Positions 1 through 13,347 of a stretch of DNA of 36,198 bases are shown here, piece by piece (position 1 is the stretch's first letter; each line of letters starts with the position of its first letter). A program made the translations under genes and the position numbers. The DNA lies in contig DF237702.1 of assembly GCA_000708835.1 (NCBI GenBank), forward strand, positions 1 through 36,198, written 5' to 3'. The notes beneath the pieces were generated by a model. That model worked only from the letters and a program-made list of their open reading frames with translations. It was not told the origin of the DNA and searched no databases. The DNA comes from Klebsormidium nitens (Eukaryota; Streptophyta; Klebsormidiophyceae; Klebsormidiales; Klebsormidiaceae).

Positions 1-376
1 ATTCGGAATCATCACGTTGGACTACGGTATGCTGCTACCGTGAATTCCAGAACAAGCGGGATTGCTGTCACCACCGTCCAACTTGCAACTGTAGACAGGT
101 TGGACGGTTCGGATTGCCATACCAAATTGCTCATGCAGCAAAATCTCCCGGCGTCCAAACAAAGATTCAGGTAAGGTAGGTGGGTCGCCGACTCTTGAAA
201 TTGGGCCGTTCTAGTAGGTAGCATCGGCTCCGGTTTTCGGGGCTCAGCGTCGAGCGATCGCGGAACGGCATCATCGACGGTCAATTATATCTTGAGAGAG
301 AGTAGGATCAGGAGCTCTTCCTAAAACCCTATTAAAACATGAAACCTTCTCTGAAAAGTGCACCGAATCGAGCTAC
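1..376. other. Non-genic left edge
   Basis: I see no coding signal or RNA gene here. The open frame on the minus strand (12-284) lacks recognisable domains and sits in ordinary AT/GC-mixed spacer. The region runs directly into the inverted-repeat element at 377. Confidence 0.5.
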
Positions 377-721
377 CTAGGGTCTTTACACACAGAGCGG
401 GTGAACTTGGTTTTGAGCGACGGTACAGCAGGGGTTGCGGTGCTCCCGTCGCCAAGAAAACACCGCGGGTGAACTCAGGTGAACTTTTCAATTCGCCGGC
501 AAGTACGGCCTGACGTCAGCTTTTTCACCGCAGTGTTCCAAAGTGCTATACCCCCAAAAAAGCCTGGTGACGGTGGTGAACTTTTTTGGACCGTCGCGCG
601 GGACTACTTTTACGTGCGGAAGTTACCCCCCGGAGTGACAAAGTAAACTTTCGCAAAACAACACCTTCGGTTCTCGGCGAATTCACCAAAAGTTCACCCT
701 CTCTGTGTGTATAGACCCTAG
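377..721. mobile_element. MITE-like element with 32-bp terminal inverted repeats
   Basis: The ends at 377-408 and 690-721 are inverted copies of each other over 32 bp with two mismatches; both begin CTAGGGTCT. If the element proper starts at the GGG (380) and ends at the CCC (718), it is flanked by TA on each side, as for Tc1/mariner (Stowaway-type) insertions. Inside, the motif GGTGAACT recurs near 400, 470, 480 and 573 in one orientation and near 690 in the other. Subterminal repeats of this kind are typical of transposase-binding arrays. There is no transposase ORF, so this would be a non-autonomous element. The family assignment is inference; the inverted repeat is directly visible. Confidence 0.75.
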
Positions 722-2666
722 TAGTAGGTAGCAGATTCTCAATGGACTTTCCGAAAGTTGCGGAGCGGTGTGAGGGCTGTCCGCGGCACTAGGTACCATT
801 CTCAGTGACTGGGTACTTACCTTAGGTATTTACGGTACCGTATGTATTTAATAGGTAGTACTATACCTTTTCGTGTACACCCGGATTAATACAGCGATAG
901 GTACATACCGGTACGTACCGACAGGGTGGGTACTAAAGACTTGAACGTCGTGACTCATCAAATTGCATACCGTATCGAATCAATGGCATGCCACCGTACC
1001 TGTATCCAGTCTAGGTAGATTCGACTCATTTGCTGATCGAGAACGAAAGAGTTGACCGCGGGGTCCAAACGGACTTCGGCTGGGCGGGTAGTACGTCCGG
1101 TACCATGGTACCTCATTTGGTACCGTATTCAGTACAAGGTTCTGGCTACACCCTTCTACCTAACTTCTAAGTAGACCTTGATCGTGCCGGGCAACAACGG
1201 GGAGCCGCGACGGCAGTCCCCAGGACAAGTTTGTGATCTCGAGGACGTGCCGGATTCGAAGCACCGGGTGAGCGAGTCAACGGCCCAAGCACGAAGTCAA
1301 TGACCGGTTAGATGTCTAAGGTGTAGAGTCTGGACTCTGGTGTCAAGAGCTAGCCGGGGTCTGACTACCGATGCTCGGCCCCTTGTTCTGCGCGCGGGTT
1401 CATCCGTGGGCCGTGCGGTACCTTCTTGGCGGTCCCCACTTTAAGCATGACCGTGGTTAGGTCGCGCCTAGTTACATGCCGGGCCCGGGACCAGAATGCA
1501 CTAAAGTTACCAAACACGGTTGAAACCCCTCTAATGTGTTCTCTGTTTCACCCTTTAGGGTTCAGCGTCGAGCCCCCTAAATTCTGGGTTCGAGAAACAT
1601 TAAAGATAGGTAATCCAAACCCTGGCTCCATTCAGATGCGGGTTTCGGAAACCGGCTGTAGTGTTTTGCACGGTACATACTGGTAGCTCTGCATGTACAG
1701 GGTCGTATTAACGGTACTGATGGGGTGGCCGAGCATCCTGGACGCCTTCCGAACAAGGGTGAAATCTGAACCTCGCCGGCGCAGATCGGTCACACTGTCT
1801 CACACAGTCAGCAAGTACGGTGGGTTCCATTTGTCAAGAGCGGGGAAGTGCCTCAGGCAAGCTAGCGCGCTGCTGCTGCTTTACTTTTTGGTTGCAACTG
1901 TGTTAGTTTCGATCTCGCTGATTCTCGTACTATGCTACAAGATGGCAGCGTCTCCGTCTGAAATAGGAGCCTGCGTTTGCAAGTGGTAGCCGTTCAAGCA
2001 AGGGTAGTGTTTCTCCAACTTCATTGCTCGGATCCAGCATATGGGAGGAGGGCTGGCGGATGGATTGCGAAGTTGGTTAGTCTGTCATTGGAAGCACATC
2101 TTAGACATCTGCGTAGGGGTGTGTCCGCTGTCTCCCGGATACGAGTCCGAAGATCGGATAAAGAGTCACGTTGTAAAGTGGAAGCCAGATCAGGTCCATC
2201 CGGTTAACAACGCACACGCATCATCCCTTAACTTAAAGCCGCGCCTGAGGAAATCGGTTTGGGTGTTTGCAAAGCAAAAGAAGGTAGGTTTGTGTTGCCC
2301 GCTACCCCCTTGGTCCTTAGTTGGTAATGGTGGGTTGACCAGACGAATAGGCTCTTCCCCAGGATCTATGACAAACCCTTGGCGATACGCAGAAGCGGCT
2401 GGGTTTTCATTGGAACCACACAGGGAGACATACGGACAGATACTTCGCGCTTTAACTTTGTCACTTTGGGGCTCACGTTTTGTTGTTTTGGAGTATATGT
2501 TTGCAGATCTTTTTGAAGTTTGACGTGAATGATCCATCTCCGAAACACATCTTTGTAGGTTGTTCCGCCGTTCTTCTGCATTTATCAATGTGGTGCAAAG
2601 GGGAACCTATTCTGCTGGTGCGTCAAATCCAGTTTTTTTGCCTTGTAACAGCACGCGGAGAAAGGT
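722..2666. other. Long non-coding stretch upstream of the MAPK gene
   Basis: I found no supportable gene. The first part (about 780-1150) is unusually dense in GTAC and GGTACC words. Several ORFs of 60-160 codons occur from 1426 to 2600, but none has a recognisable domain and they overlap each other on both strands. The 3' part probably contains the promoter and 5' UTR of the MAP kinase, possibly with a UTR intron. An in-frame TAA at 2646-2648 closes the kinase frame upstream of its ATG. Confidence 0.5.
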
Positions 2667-5985
<3,319 letters not shown>

Positions 5986-7485
5986 GAAGAGGACGAAAGA
6001 CATCCTCTATGCCGGACGAGACGAATAGATGGTGCTCTGATAGCTAGGCAACCAAACACCCAGGGGCCAGGTGACCTTGGTTTGCCTTCGGACTTCGGAA
6101 AGTGGCAGGAGATGTTGCATGTCTCTCCCCGTTCAACTGAGATAGAGTAGGTCTCCTTGCGTTGCGGCTCCTCGTGCCACTCGCTACTGATCAAACCAGC
6201 TTGAGCTGGATATATTCCAGGTGATATAGGCCCCCATTAGCTGTACGTTGAGAGATTTGAAATTATCAGTGTAGTATTGTGAAATGATCCTAGGAAGCCC
6301 CTCCATTGGGGGCGCCGTCTGGAGTGTTGTTTACTCCAGGGCTAGAGGGCTAGATTATTCTTTTGACAGACAATCGTGGAAGAAGCTCTGACACAAATTA
6401 TCAAGCCAGGCGCGGCTCATGCAGAAAGTGGATTCTGTTCATCGAGTCTCATACCCTTTAAAGGCCCCTAAGCTCTTCATCTGCATATATGCACGGTCGG
6501 TAGACAGCGATCCAACATAACGCGGGATGTGGGACATTCAATCAGTTCATGCATGCCACACTCAATGTACAGAGCTTTGTCATGCACGTGAAAATTTCTC
6601 GGCAACTGTATGTTTGTTGCGCTAATTTAATGATGCATGTCAATTTAATACATCCATGTACCATCTATAAGTGTAGGCGCGGCACATGCATGTGCGAAAT
6701 TGCGCTGCGCATATATAGTAACAGCCATGGTTCAATCATACATATATGCCATGCATGATCCGGTCGATCGATCATGCTGGCTTGGCGAGCATGTATATAC
6801 CGTCCATCGCATCTGGCCGGCACATGCAGAGCCGGATCATGGAAGCGCTATAGTCCGCGCACGACACAGTGGCATGCGCGCAGGCTTGTCAAGAGATCGA
6901 AGTCCGTTTTCATAAGTCACTGCAATGGAGTGCCGCGCATCTCGACAGCTAGCTGTGCCCATAGCTCTCAATAAAATGTCTATGATGCAGATAGGCGCTA
7001 CACGCGCCAATATGTTGCACGAGATGCTGGCCGAGCTACGGTGGCATGCTCGAGTCCTCAACGGACTCTTAAGTTGGGACTCCGATTCATCAGGACTGTA
7101 TAATTCTTATTGTGTAATAAAGCCGGAATGTTCCAGCTTCGATCCGCCCTATCAATCTTTCCGCCCGAATTTGCTTCATCTGGTCTCTCTTCAGTCTCCT
7201 TCCCTCTTCCGTTTTTCTGGGTTGGGTCCTCCCCAGCCCCATCCAGGACCTGCTTCGTACCAACCTATGATCATGAGGAAGGGGAAACAATTGAACATTA
7301 CAAGAGTCCAAGGGTTGGGACGGTCTACTTTGCGAGCTGGCCATGGACACGTTAAGCTCAATAGAATCTCCAAAGACCAACACACCCGAAATCGACAAAG
7401 AAGGCCAATGAGCACCGTCTTTCGGTCTCAGTTTGTGATTTTAACCTTATGTTTCACAATTGGACGTAGCAACAGAGCAGTAACC
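5986..7485. other. Tail-to-tail spacer between MAPK and RRM genes
   Basis: Contains the 3' UTRs of the converging MAPK (+) and RRM (-) genes and no supportable gene. Two small hairpins lie at about 6295-6350: GCCCC/GGGGGC around CATT, and CTGGAGT/ACTCCAG. From about 6480 to 6850 the DNA becomes AT-rich and packed with CATGCATG, ATGCATG, ATATAT and CGATCGATC palindromic words. The same texture recurs in the other three tail-to-tail spacers. Confidence 0.6.
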
Positions 7486-8850
7486 TTAACGGGAATGCAA
7501 GGACCAACTGGAGGGTTGTTCAATAGTTGGTCTTTTGATGCACGCCCCATAGAAGCGGCAGCTGTACTGGCAGAGCGCTGTGTGCTCTTGCTCCTCCCAG
7601 ATTGTCCCCTCACCTTGTCCCTCTGCGTAAGGCCCCCTGGGAGGCCCTTCTGCCTCCCACCCTGCTCCATACCCTGGCCCTCCCCACTGTGCATACGACC
7701 CTCTTTCCCACCCGCCCCCGTCCCTGCCGTGGACGCCTCTGCCCCCCGCATATCCCGCGTCCCAACCTGGCGCACCCCCGAGCGGAAAGTCCATGCCACG
7801 CCCCCCTGGATAGCCGCCCCGCCCATGGCCGTCATCCCTTCCAAGGCCGGGTGCCCGGAAGCTCCCCGCGGCAGCCTCTGCAAACCCGCCTCGGCCAGAG
7901 GGGCCCCTGCCCGCCTCTCCTCGCCCTCGCCCTCCTGCCCCTCGCATGTCCTGCTCCATCCCCATCGCTCCATGCGCTGGCTCAGAAGGGTTCCGAGGCC
8001 GCGTCGTTGACGCGTAAGTAACAACGCAGGGTCTGCCCGTAAATACGCGCCCGTTCATCTTCTCCTTGCACGCTTTTGCAGCATCCGCGTCGAAGAACTC
8101 AGCCTGGCAGTAGCCCTTGAACTTGCCATTGGCCTTTTCCTCAAACAGCCGCAGTTCCTTCACCCGCCCGTACTCTGCCAGGGCGCGCTCAATTTCCTCG
8201 TCACTTGTCCACCAGTTGAGCTCCCCAACATACACCTGCGTCGGCTCCTTCCCGCCCTGCGGGGCCGCCCTGTGCAGGTGTGCTTGCGCAGTGGGCGCCC
8301 CTCCCGGGCCCAGTCCATGCCGCGCCATGTACTCACTTGCAAGCGCGGCGCTCGTCAAGGGAGTTGGCGCCGCGGCGGCGGGTGCTTTAGGGGCGGTCGA
8401 GCTGGTGGTGCTTTTGGTTGCGGTGACCTGCGCTGACGCGGGGGGGGCTGCTCCGCTTTCGGCCCTGCGCATTGGCGCACTGGTGGGCAAGCCCGCATCC
8501 GCCGGAGAAGCAGCCGTGGTAGCTGCTGGGGGTGGTGTGGCGGTGGGGCCTGCTTGTGTTGTGCTGGGGCCACTGCCCTTCACCTGCTGGCTGGGAGCTG
8601 CCGGGGGAGGGGCGGGGCGCGCCGCCGGCTGGCGCCCACTGGTGGTGGGCAGGGCACTGCTGGCGGCAGCTCGGCTGGGGGCGAGGATGGGCCGCGACGA
8701 CACCAGGTCCATGTCAATGTCCCCGTACAGATCGAAATCTTCAGCGTCTCCCGCATCAGCAGCCACCCCATCCCCTCCGACGGCGGCCGCACCACTGAAG
8801 GCCGAGCCCAGGCCCTCCTCGGGAACATCGCCCAGACTTCCAGCAGACAT
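7486..8850 (-). CDS. CPSF6-like RRM RNA-binding protein
   Basis: Intronless gene for a 454-aa protein. A single RRM spans about residues 206-281: RNP2-like VYVGEL at the start and RNP1-like NGKFKGYCQAEF. The WW pair in VYVGELNWWTSDEEIE is characteristic of CPSF6/CPSF7 (CFIm68/59) RRMs and of the plant RRM proteins related to them. An acidic N-terminus (EDFDLYGDIDMDL) and an Ala/Pro-rich linker precede the RRM; a Gly/Arg-rich tail follows. The family binds RNA in cleavage factor Im during pre-mRNA 3'-end formation, so a nuclear mRNA-processing role is inferred. The frame stays open to a GTG at 8880, but the first ATG is at 8850 and fits a normal eukaryotic start. The last ~40 residues are of unlike composition; a short unspliced 3' intron cannot be excluded. 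Confidence 0.82.
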   Translation of the reverse strand: MSAGSLGDVPEEGLGSAFSGAAAVGGDGVAADAGDAEDFDLYGDIDMDLVSSRPILAPSRAAASSALPTTSGRQPAARPAPPPAAPSQQVKGSGPSTTQAGPTATPPPAATTAASPADAGLPTSAPMRRAESGAAPPASAQVTATKSTTSSTAPKAPAAAAPTPLTSAALASEYMARHGLGPGGAPTAQAHLHRAAPQGGKEPTQVYVGELNWWTSDEEIERALAEYGRVKELRLFEEKANGKFKGYCQAEFFDADAAKACKEKMNGRVFTGRPCVVTYASTTRPRNPSEPAHGAMGMEQDMRGAGGRGRGEAGRGPSGRGGFAEAAAGSFRAPGLGRDDGHGRGGYPGGRGMDFPLGGAPGWDAGYAGGRGVHGRDGGGWERGSYAQWGGPGYGAGWEAEGPPRGPYAEGQGEGTIWEEQEHTALCQYSCRFYGACIKRPTIEQPSSWSLHSR

Positions 8851-9584
8851 GGCAAGAATCGCTGATTGCGTAGACAGCACCCGGCTTACTGGCCGCCTGA
8901 GATGCCCCTCAAATACCGGGCATGCTGTTGACGCAGTGCCTTTGCCGCCAAGGTACCTGCAGCCGCGCTTCTAAAAGGGGAGGACCATCGTGAATGCACT
9001 AGGATACGTAATTAAAGGAAACTTTTTCCGGCCCTCACTGTTGACTTCCATTGGCATGTGCTCGCTTGAGGTTGAAGCAGCAGGTACCGTGTAGACTGTA
9101 TAGGGCGATAGAGCCCACCTCGCCCATATACGAGGTGATTAACGTAAGCGTATAAGGTAGTCAACTTTCACGAACGAAGGCCCAAGTAAGGGGGATCCCT
9201 TGGTATGTAACCGGGCAGCTGGTTGATGTGTGTTTTGACACCAGTTGTTAACTCGTTATACAGAACATACCGCCGTAGGCTGTCCCGGCAGTTAGAGGGG
9301 CCCTCGGGGATGTCCGGCCTGTACTTTGAAACATATTAGCCAGTAGGTATATGAGTGCCGCCATAAGACAAGACTTACCATGAAAACGTGCACGTATATG
9401 CGAGCCCCCAGATGCCAATGGAGCTCTCACACTGTCACGGTTCTTTCGCTGTCCAACTTCACTTGGCTTCCGTTTCACCGTCCCTTGTTCCATATGCCCA
9501 GCTTGTCGACCACGTCTTTCAATTGGGGAGTACTTCCTAAGTTCCTCCCATCGCCCAGAGGTGTGAACTTGCAAACGATGAGTG
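8851..9584. promoter_or_regulatory. Head-to-head promoter region, RRM and HAD genes
   Basis: About 730 bp separate the start codons of two divergent genes, so both promoters must lie here or overlap. I see a small inverted repeat CACCTCG/CGAGGTG at about 9117-9138 but no clear TATA box. It lacks the CATGCATG-rich texture of the tail-to-tail spacers. Confidence 0.5.
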
Positions 9585-12209
9585 ATGGCGGCGTGCTCGA
9601 CATCAGTGCTGCGGTGTGATCTTGGAACCTTCCAGGCAGCTGCTCACGTGAGTCATTGCCCCCCAAGAGCGGACGGGACTTGTTCGGTCTGGCCGGTGGC
9701 CTGGCCCGTCTCGCCGGGCCAACCAGGGTGGCGCACCACACCCGCTCGCCGCGCTGCTGCGAGGAGAGGGCCGCTCTGGCCCCCAGTCACGCAGCCCCAC
9801 CCGTGTCCCCACCGTTGTGCTGACGGCCGGTGGCAGGTGAGTGCCTGTCAAACCCGGCTTGCCTTCAATCCCCGCCTTGGGCTGCGCATGAGCAGCTGGC
9901 TGAGCAGCCTGTGCGCTGCAGTAGTTGGTCCCAGCACGTTCTCTTCGCTTGGCTGCTGTCTGAAATGCTGTGGCTGTGCAAGGGGAAGGTTGAACCCGTG
10001 AACTTGAATCTCAGAGGCTGCCTGTTTCTCCATTGGTTTGTGGCCCTCTACTTTTGTCCTGGCTGGTGGCAAGCAATCACTGTGAGTGGCATCTGCTTGC
10101 AGTCTCGGCAGGGCCGCCGGTTGCACGGCCCGACCATGGTAGCGGGCGATGACCGCATGCTTGGAGATGGGCCCTACTTCAGAACTGGGGGGACGTTTGG
10201 GGAGGAGGTGAGGCCCAACGTAGCGGGCAGCAAGAGGCACTGCGCAGGAGGACAAACAGAGAGGGGGCCAGCCTTGGGTGGCCGCCAGCCGGCTCCAGTT
10301 TCACAAGGATAAAAGAAAAGAGCCTAGAGAAGGTGCCCACCTGAGGGTCGTACATGGTAGCCGGACCCCACTGTTGTTCGTTGGAGCCGTTGAGCCCAGG
10401 CTCATGTATCTATGGCTGTCTTGTCCCTCTTGTATTTCCTTCCCATGGTTCGCCTCTGTCTGCAGCGCATCGGCGCGGAGCACGGCGAGGGGTTCACAAC
10501 GATCCGGCCGAGCGGGCAGGCGCTGCGCGTGGACGTGGACTTTCTGAATGAGAAGATGCGCAAGCGTGGGCGGCAGCGCATGCGCTTCCAGGTGCGCCCG
10601 GACGAGGCGTTTGGCCTGGTGTACTCGTGGGAGGGCGTCCTGGCCGACACGCGGCCCTCGCACACCGAGACCTGGCGCCGCCTCGCGGAGGAGGAGGGCC
10701 GCCCGGTGCCGGACTACAGCCGCCCCGTGCACAGCATCCCCCCCGAGCGTGTCATCACCCAGGTGAGAGCTCGCACAGCGAAGTAAAGCTTGGAGGGAAG
10801 AAGGGAGCGGTCAACTTGGCAGGCAGGGACAAGAGGGGCAGGCAATGCCGGGGCGATGAAGAAGTATTTCGCTTGAAGCAGATGGAATCCTTGGGATGCG
10901 AGCTTTATGCAGCCCTTTAGGAGGCGTTTGGGAGATTGGAGGATACCTGTGCAACTTGGGAGTTGGTGCACGACTGTTGGAGGAATTGGGGTCTTGCCTT
11001 AGATTGCCCCGTTCGTCAAATCGTTGGGCGCAGGTGCTGGGTTGGACAAGGGAGCCGGAGGAGGTGGCGCGCCTGGTGGTGCGCGCGTCGGAGCTGTACT
11101 GCCAAGAGGTGGCCAAGCTGCGTGCACCGCAGGCAGGCCTGCGCGAGTGGCTGCAGGTGAGGGCGCAGACGGGGCGGGCCGCAGGGAATGACGCGCTCTG
11201 GCTGACATCGAATCCTCGATATTATGTCCTTACAGAGCTGTTTAGAAGTGGTTCTTTCCCGGACACAGTCTTGTGTGTCTGAGCCCGTATTGGGGGTGGT
11301 GGTGCAGGCGCTGCGCACCGCGGGCGTGCCGTGTGCGGTGACGAGTGCGCTGAGCCGCGCGACGGTGGTGGCGATGCTGGACGCGTGGGGCCTGCGGCAC
11401 TTCTTCCAGGCGGTGGTCACCAACGAGGACGGCATGGAGGCCATCAGCCAGCGGTTCCTCTCGGCAGCGCTCAAGGCAAGCGCCGCCATGCCAAAGCCCA
11501 CCGCGTCACGAGGACCGGAAGTCGTGCCTCTTTTTGACACTGTTCGGGGGGGGGTGTTCAACAATCCGCCCCGCCGTTTTTTTGACTGTGCAAGGTCGTT
11601 GGAGCTCGACTGAGTTATCTCGTGAGATAAGTGCTTCGGATGTCCCAGCTGTGCTCTGCTGACGCGAGGGCGCGCTTGCAGCTGGACCGGGCCCCCAACA
11701 GCTGCGTGGTGTTCGAGGACGATCCTCGGGGGATCGCCGCGGCCCACAACTGCACCATGAAGGCCGTCGCCCTGGTGGGAACGCACCCGGCGTAAGCAAC
11801 GTGCCGCCCGTCTCAAAGGCGGAGCCGTAGTACCACGTCTTTGCTGAGCTTCCGTCCATTCCCATGCAAATGCCATTGCCTTGCTTGAATCTAGGTATAC
11901 ACGCCCATATCAGAGATTGTCAAACCAGGCACTCTGCGAGGAGGTTCATTTGGCACGACAGCTCTCTTCCTCTCCTGCGAAATGTCCGTCCCCCTCCCTG
12001 GTCGCCCTGACCGGCGCGCGCTGGGTGGCTGGTGCAGGTACGAGCTGGAGCAGGCGGACCTGACGGTGAGCAACTTCTCGGAGCTGTCGGTGATCAACCT
12101 GAGGCGGCTCTTCGCAAACCAAGGGGCGGAGTTCATGGATCCCCTAAAGCAGCCTAGAAATCAAAGCCCTCCTCGACGAAGGAACAGAAACGACATGATC
12201 CCACCGTGA
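9585..12209 (+). CDS. Plastid-type HAD-fold protein, probable pseudoenzyme
   Basis: Seven-exon model, 408 aa: 9585-9836, 10103-10207, 10466-10762, 11034-11156, 11308-11475, 11682-11791, 12038-12209, all in frame. Exon 1 (MAACSTSVLR..., Ala/Ser/Arg-rich) looks like an organellar transit peptide but is the least certain part; a potential donor at 9650 offers an alternative. Residues from about 165 form a HAD hydrolase fold: motif I region VYSWEGVLADT (169-179), motif II around VTSA, motif IV VFEDDPRGIAAAHN. From memory, the C-terminal half closely resembles an uncharacterised plant chloroplast family (Arabidopsis At3g10970), less so the riboflavin-pathway phosphatase PYRP2. The nucleophile Asp of motif I is Ser173, the second Asp is Glu175, and no motif III lysine is evident. 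Phosphatase activity is therefore doubtful. The intron after 11475 has a GC donor. Confidence 0.82.
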
Positions 12210-13347
12210 CTGTCTTGTATTCTAGTTCTGCACGCCGGGAGGTGAAGTCGAATTTCATGCGGGATGGGCTCGAGTGCCAATCATAGGGCAGTAGCCTGGC
12301 CACACGATGAATGGCCGCCTCCGTGCGCTGATGTCTCATAACAGCCCTGATCAGGAATCTGGGTATAGCGCGCATCCTTTTTTGGTGATCAGGTAGGCGC
12401 CCCACCTCACATATACTGTGTCGACGTACCGTGTGATTCCATCCTCACGCATGGCTGGCGGCGCCCAAGGCAAACTGCGGGGGTGCACCATGCAATCTGG
12501 AAGAGAACGACGAGGTCAATCATAATACTCGAGGACATGCTCTGGCCCGATAGCACGCGGCTGCCAAACTCGTATGTTGATCGCCATGTTTAATCTAACT
12601 CAAGCAGCCTTTACGTTTGACCAGATCAACCCGCGGCTCTTAGTACACGGTATAGGAAGCCGCCCTGCATGCTCAAGCTTTTGATAGGATGGCACACCGT
12701 CCGATCTGCTTATAGTTATAATAAATGCCACATGATGGTCATGGATCAACGCCCGCGCGTCTGAGTATGTGTCACTCAGACCGCGTGGCCATGGACCCTT
12801 AACAATAAATTGCTCAAATACTGCGTGAAACATTTTGCCGGACCGCTCATCATGGCATGCGGATATTGGCGCACATCGCGCGGCAACACGTCACGAACAC
12901 AACGACCGGATCACAGTGTATAGATATGTGACCCTAGCACCTGATCGTATGATGCAAATAGGCCGTTCCTTTCACAGGCCGCGACCACAATGTCATGACA
13001 TGACGAGTGCCTGAGAAATTAGCCCTGTCATTGTGGGCCCTCAAATAATCAGTGTGCCAGCTTCAACAAAGTGCGCAACGGACCTTGTACATCCACCCTC
13101 ATCCGTGACATTTGTCCTTTAAGCTTGATGCGTCATGGGTCTTGGCCGTCCTGAAGCAGATCAGTTGCGGGGAAGAAGCTGCTGAAGATGCATCGGTTCG
13201 CGGCTCATGAGAGCCGACCAGTGCAACGAATATTGAGGGCTCCTGTAATCGTCTAGTACATGAGCTTTTAAAATAAGCAGTGAAGCAGCTGAACCAGCAG
13301 ATCGCACGTTTGCCAAGTTGGAGCCGCAGTGTCAAGATCAGCTACCC
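12210..13347. other. Tail-to-tail spacer between HAD and coiled-coil genes
   Basis: No gene is supportable. It must contain both 3' UTRs. The middle (about 12400-12950) is rich in CATG, GCATGC and similar palindromic words, matching the other tail-to-tail spacers. Confidence 0.55.

Noticed and set aside
1693-1989. 98-codon ORF with a hydrophobic segment (plus strand)
   Set aside because: The hydrophobic run is isolated, there is no family match, and overlapping ORFs occur in other frames; it sits in repeat-rich spacer.
2041-2588. Overlapping 160-codon (+) and 132-codon (-) ORFs
   Set aside because: Neither has a recognisable domain, and they lie in the probable 5' UTR/promoter of the MAPK gene.
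8851-8880. Upstream GTG as start of the RRM protein
   Set aside because: A eukaryotic nuclear gene should use ATG; the ATG at 8850 is in frame and well placed.
7602-8974. Long plus-strand ORFs antisense to the RRM gene
   Set aside because: They are shadows of the GC-rich coding strand; the RRM domain reads only on the minus strand.
10103-12209. Assigning the HAD gene as the riboflavin phosphatase PYRP2
   Set aside because: Motif I lacks the nucleophile Asp and the C-terminus better fits another plant HAD family, so I did not give it that function.
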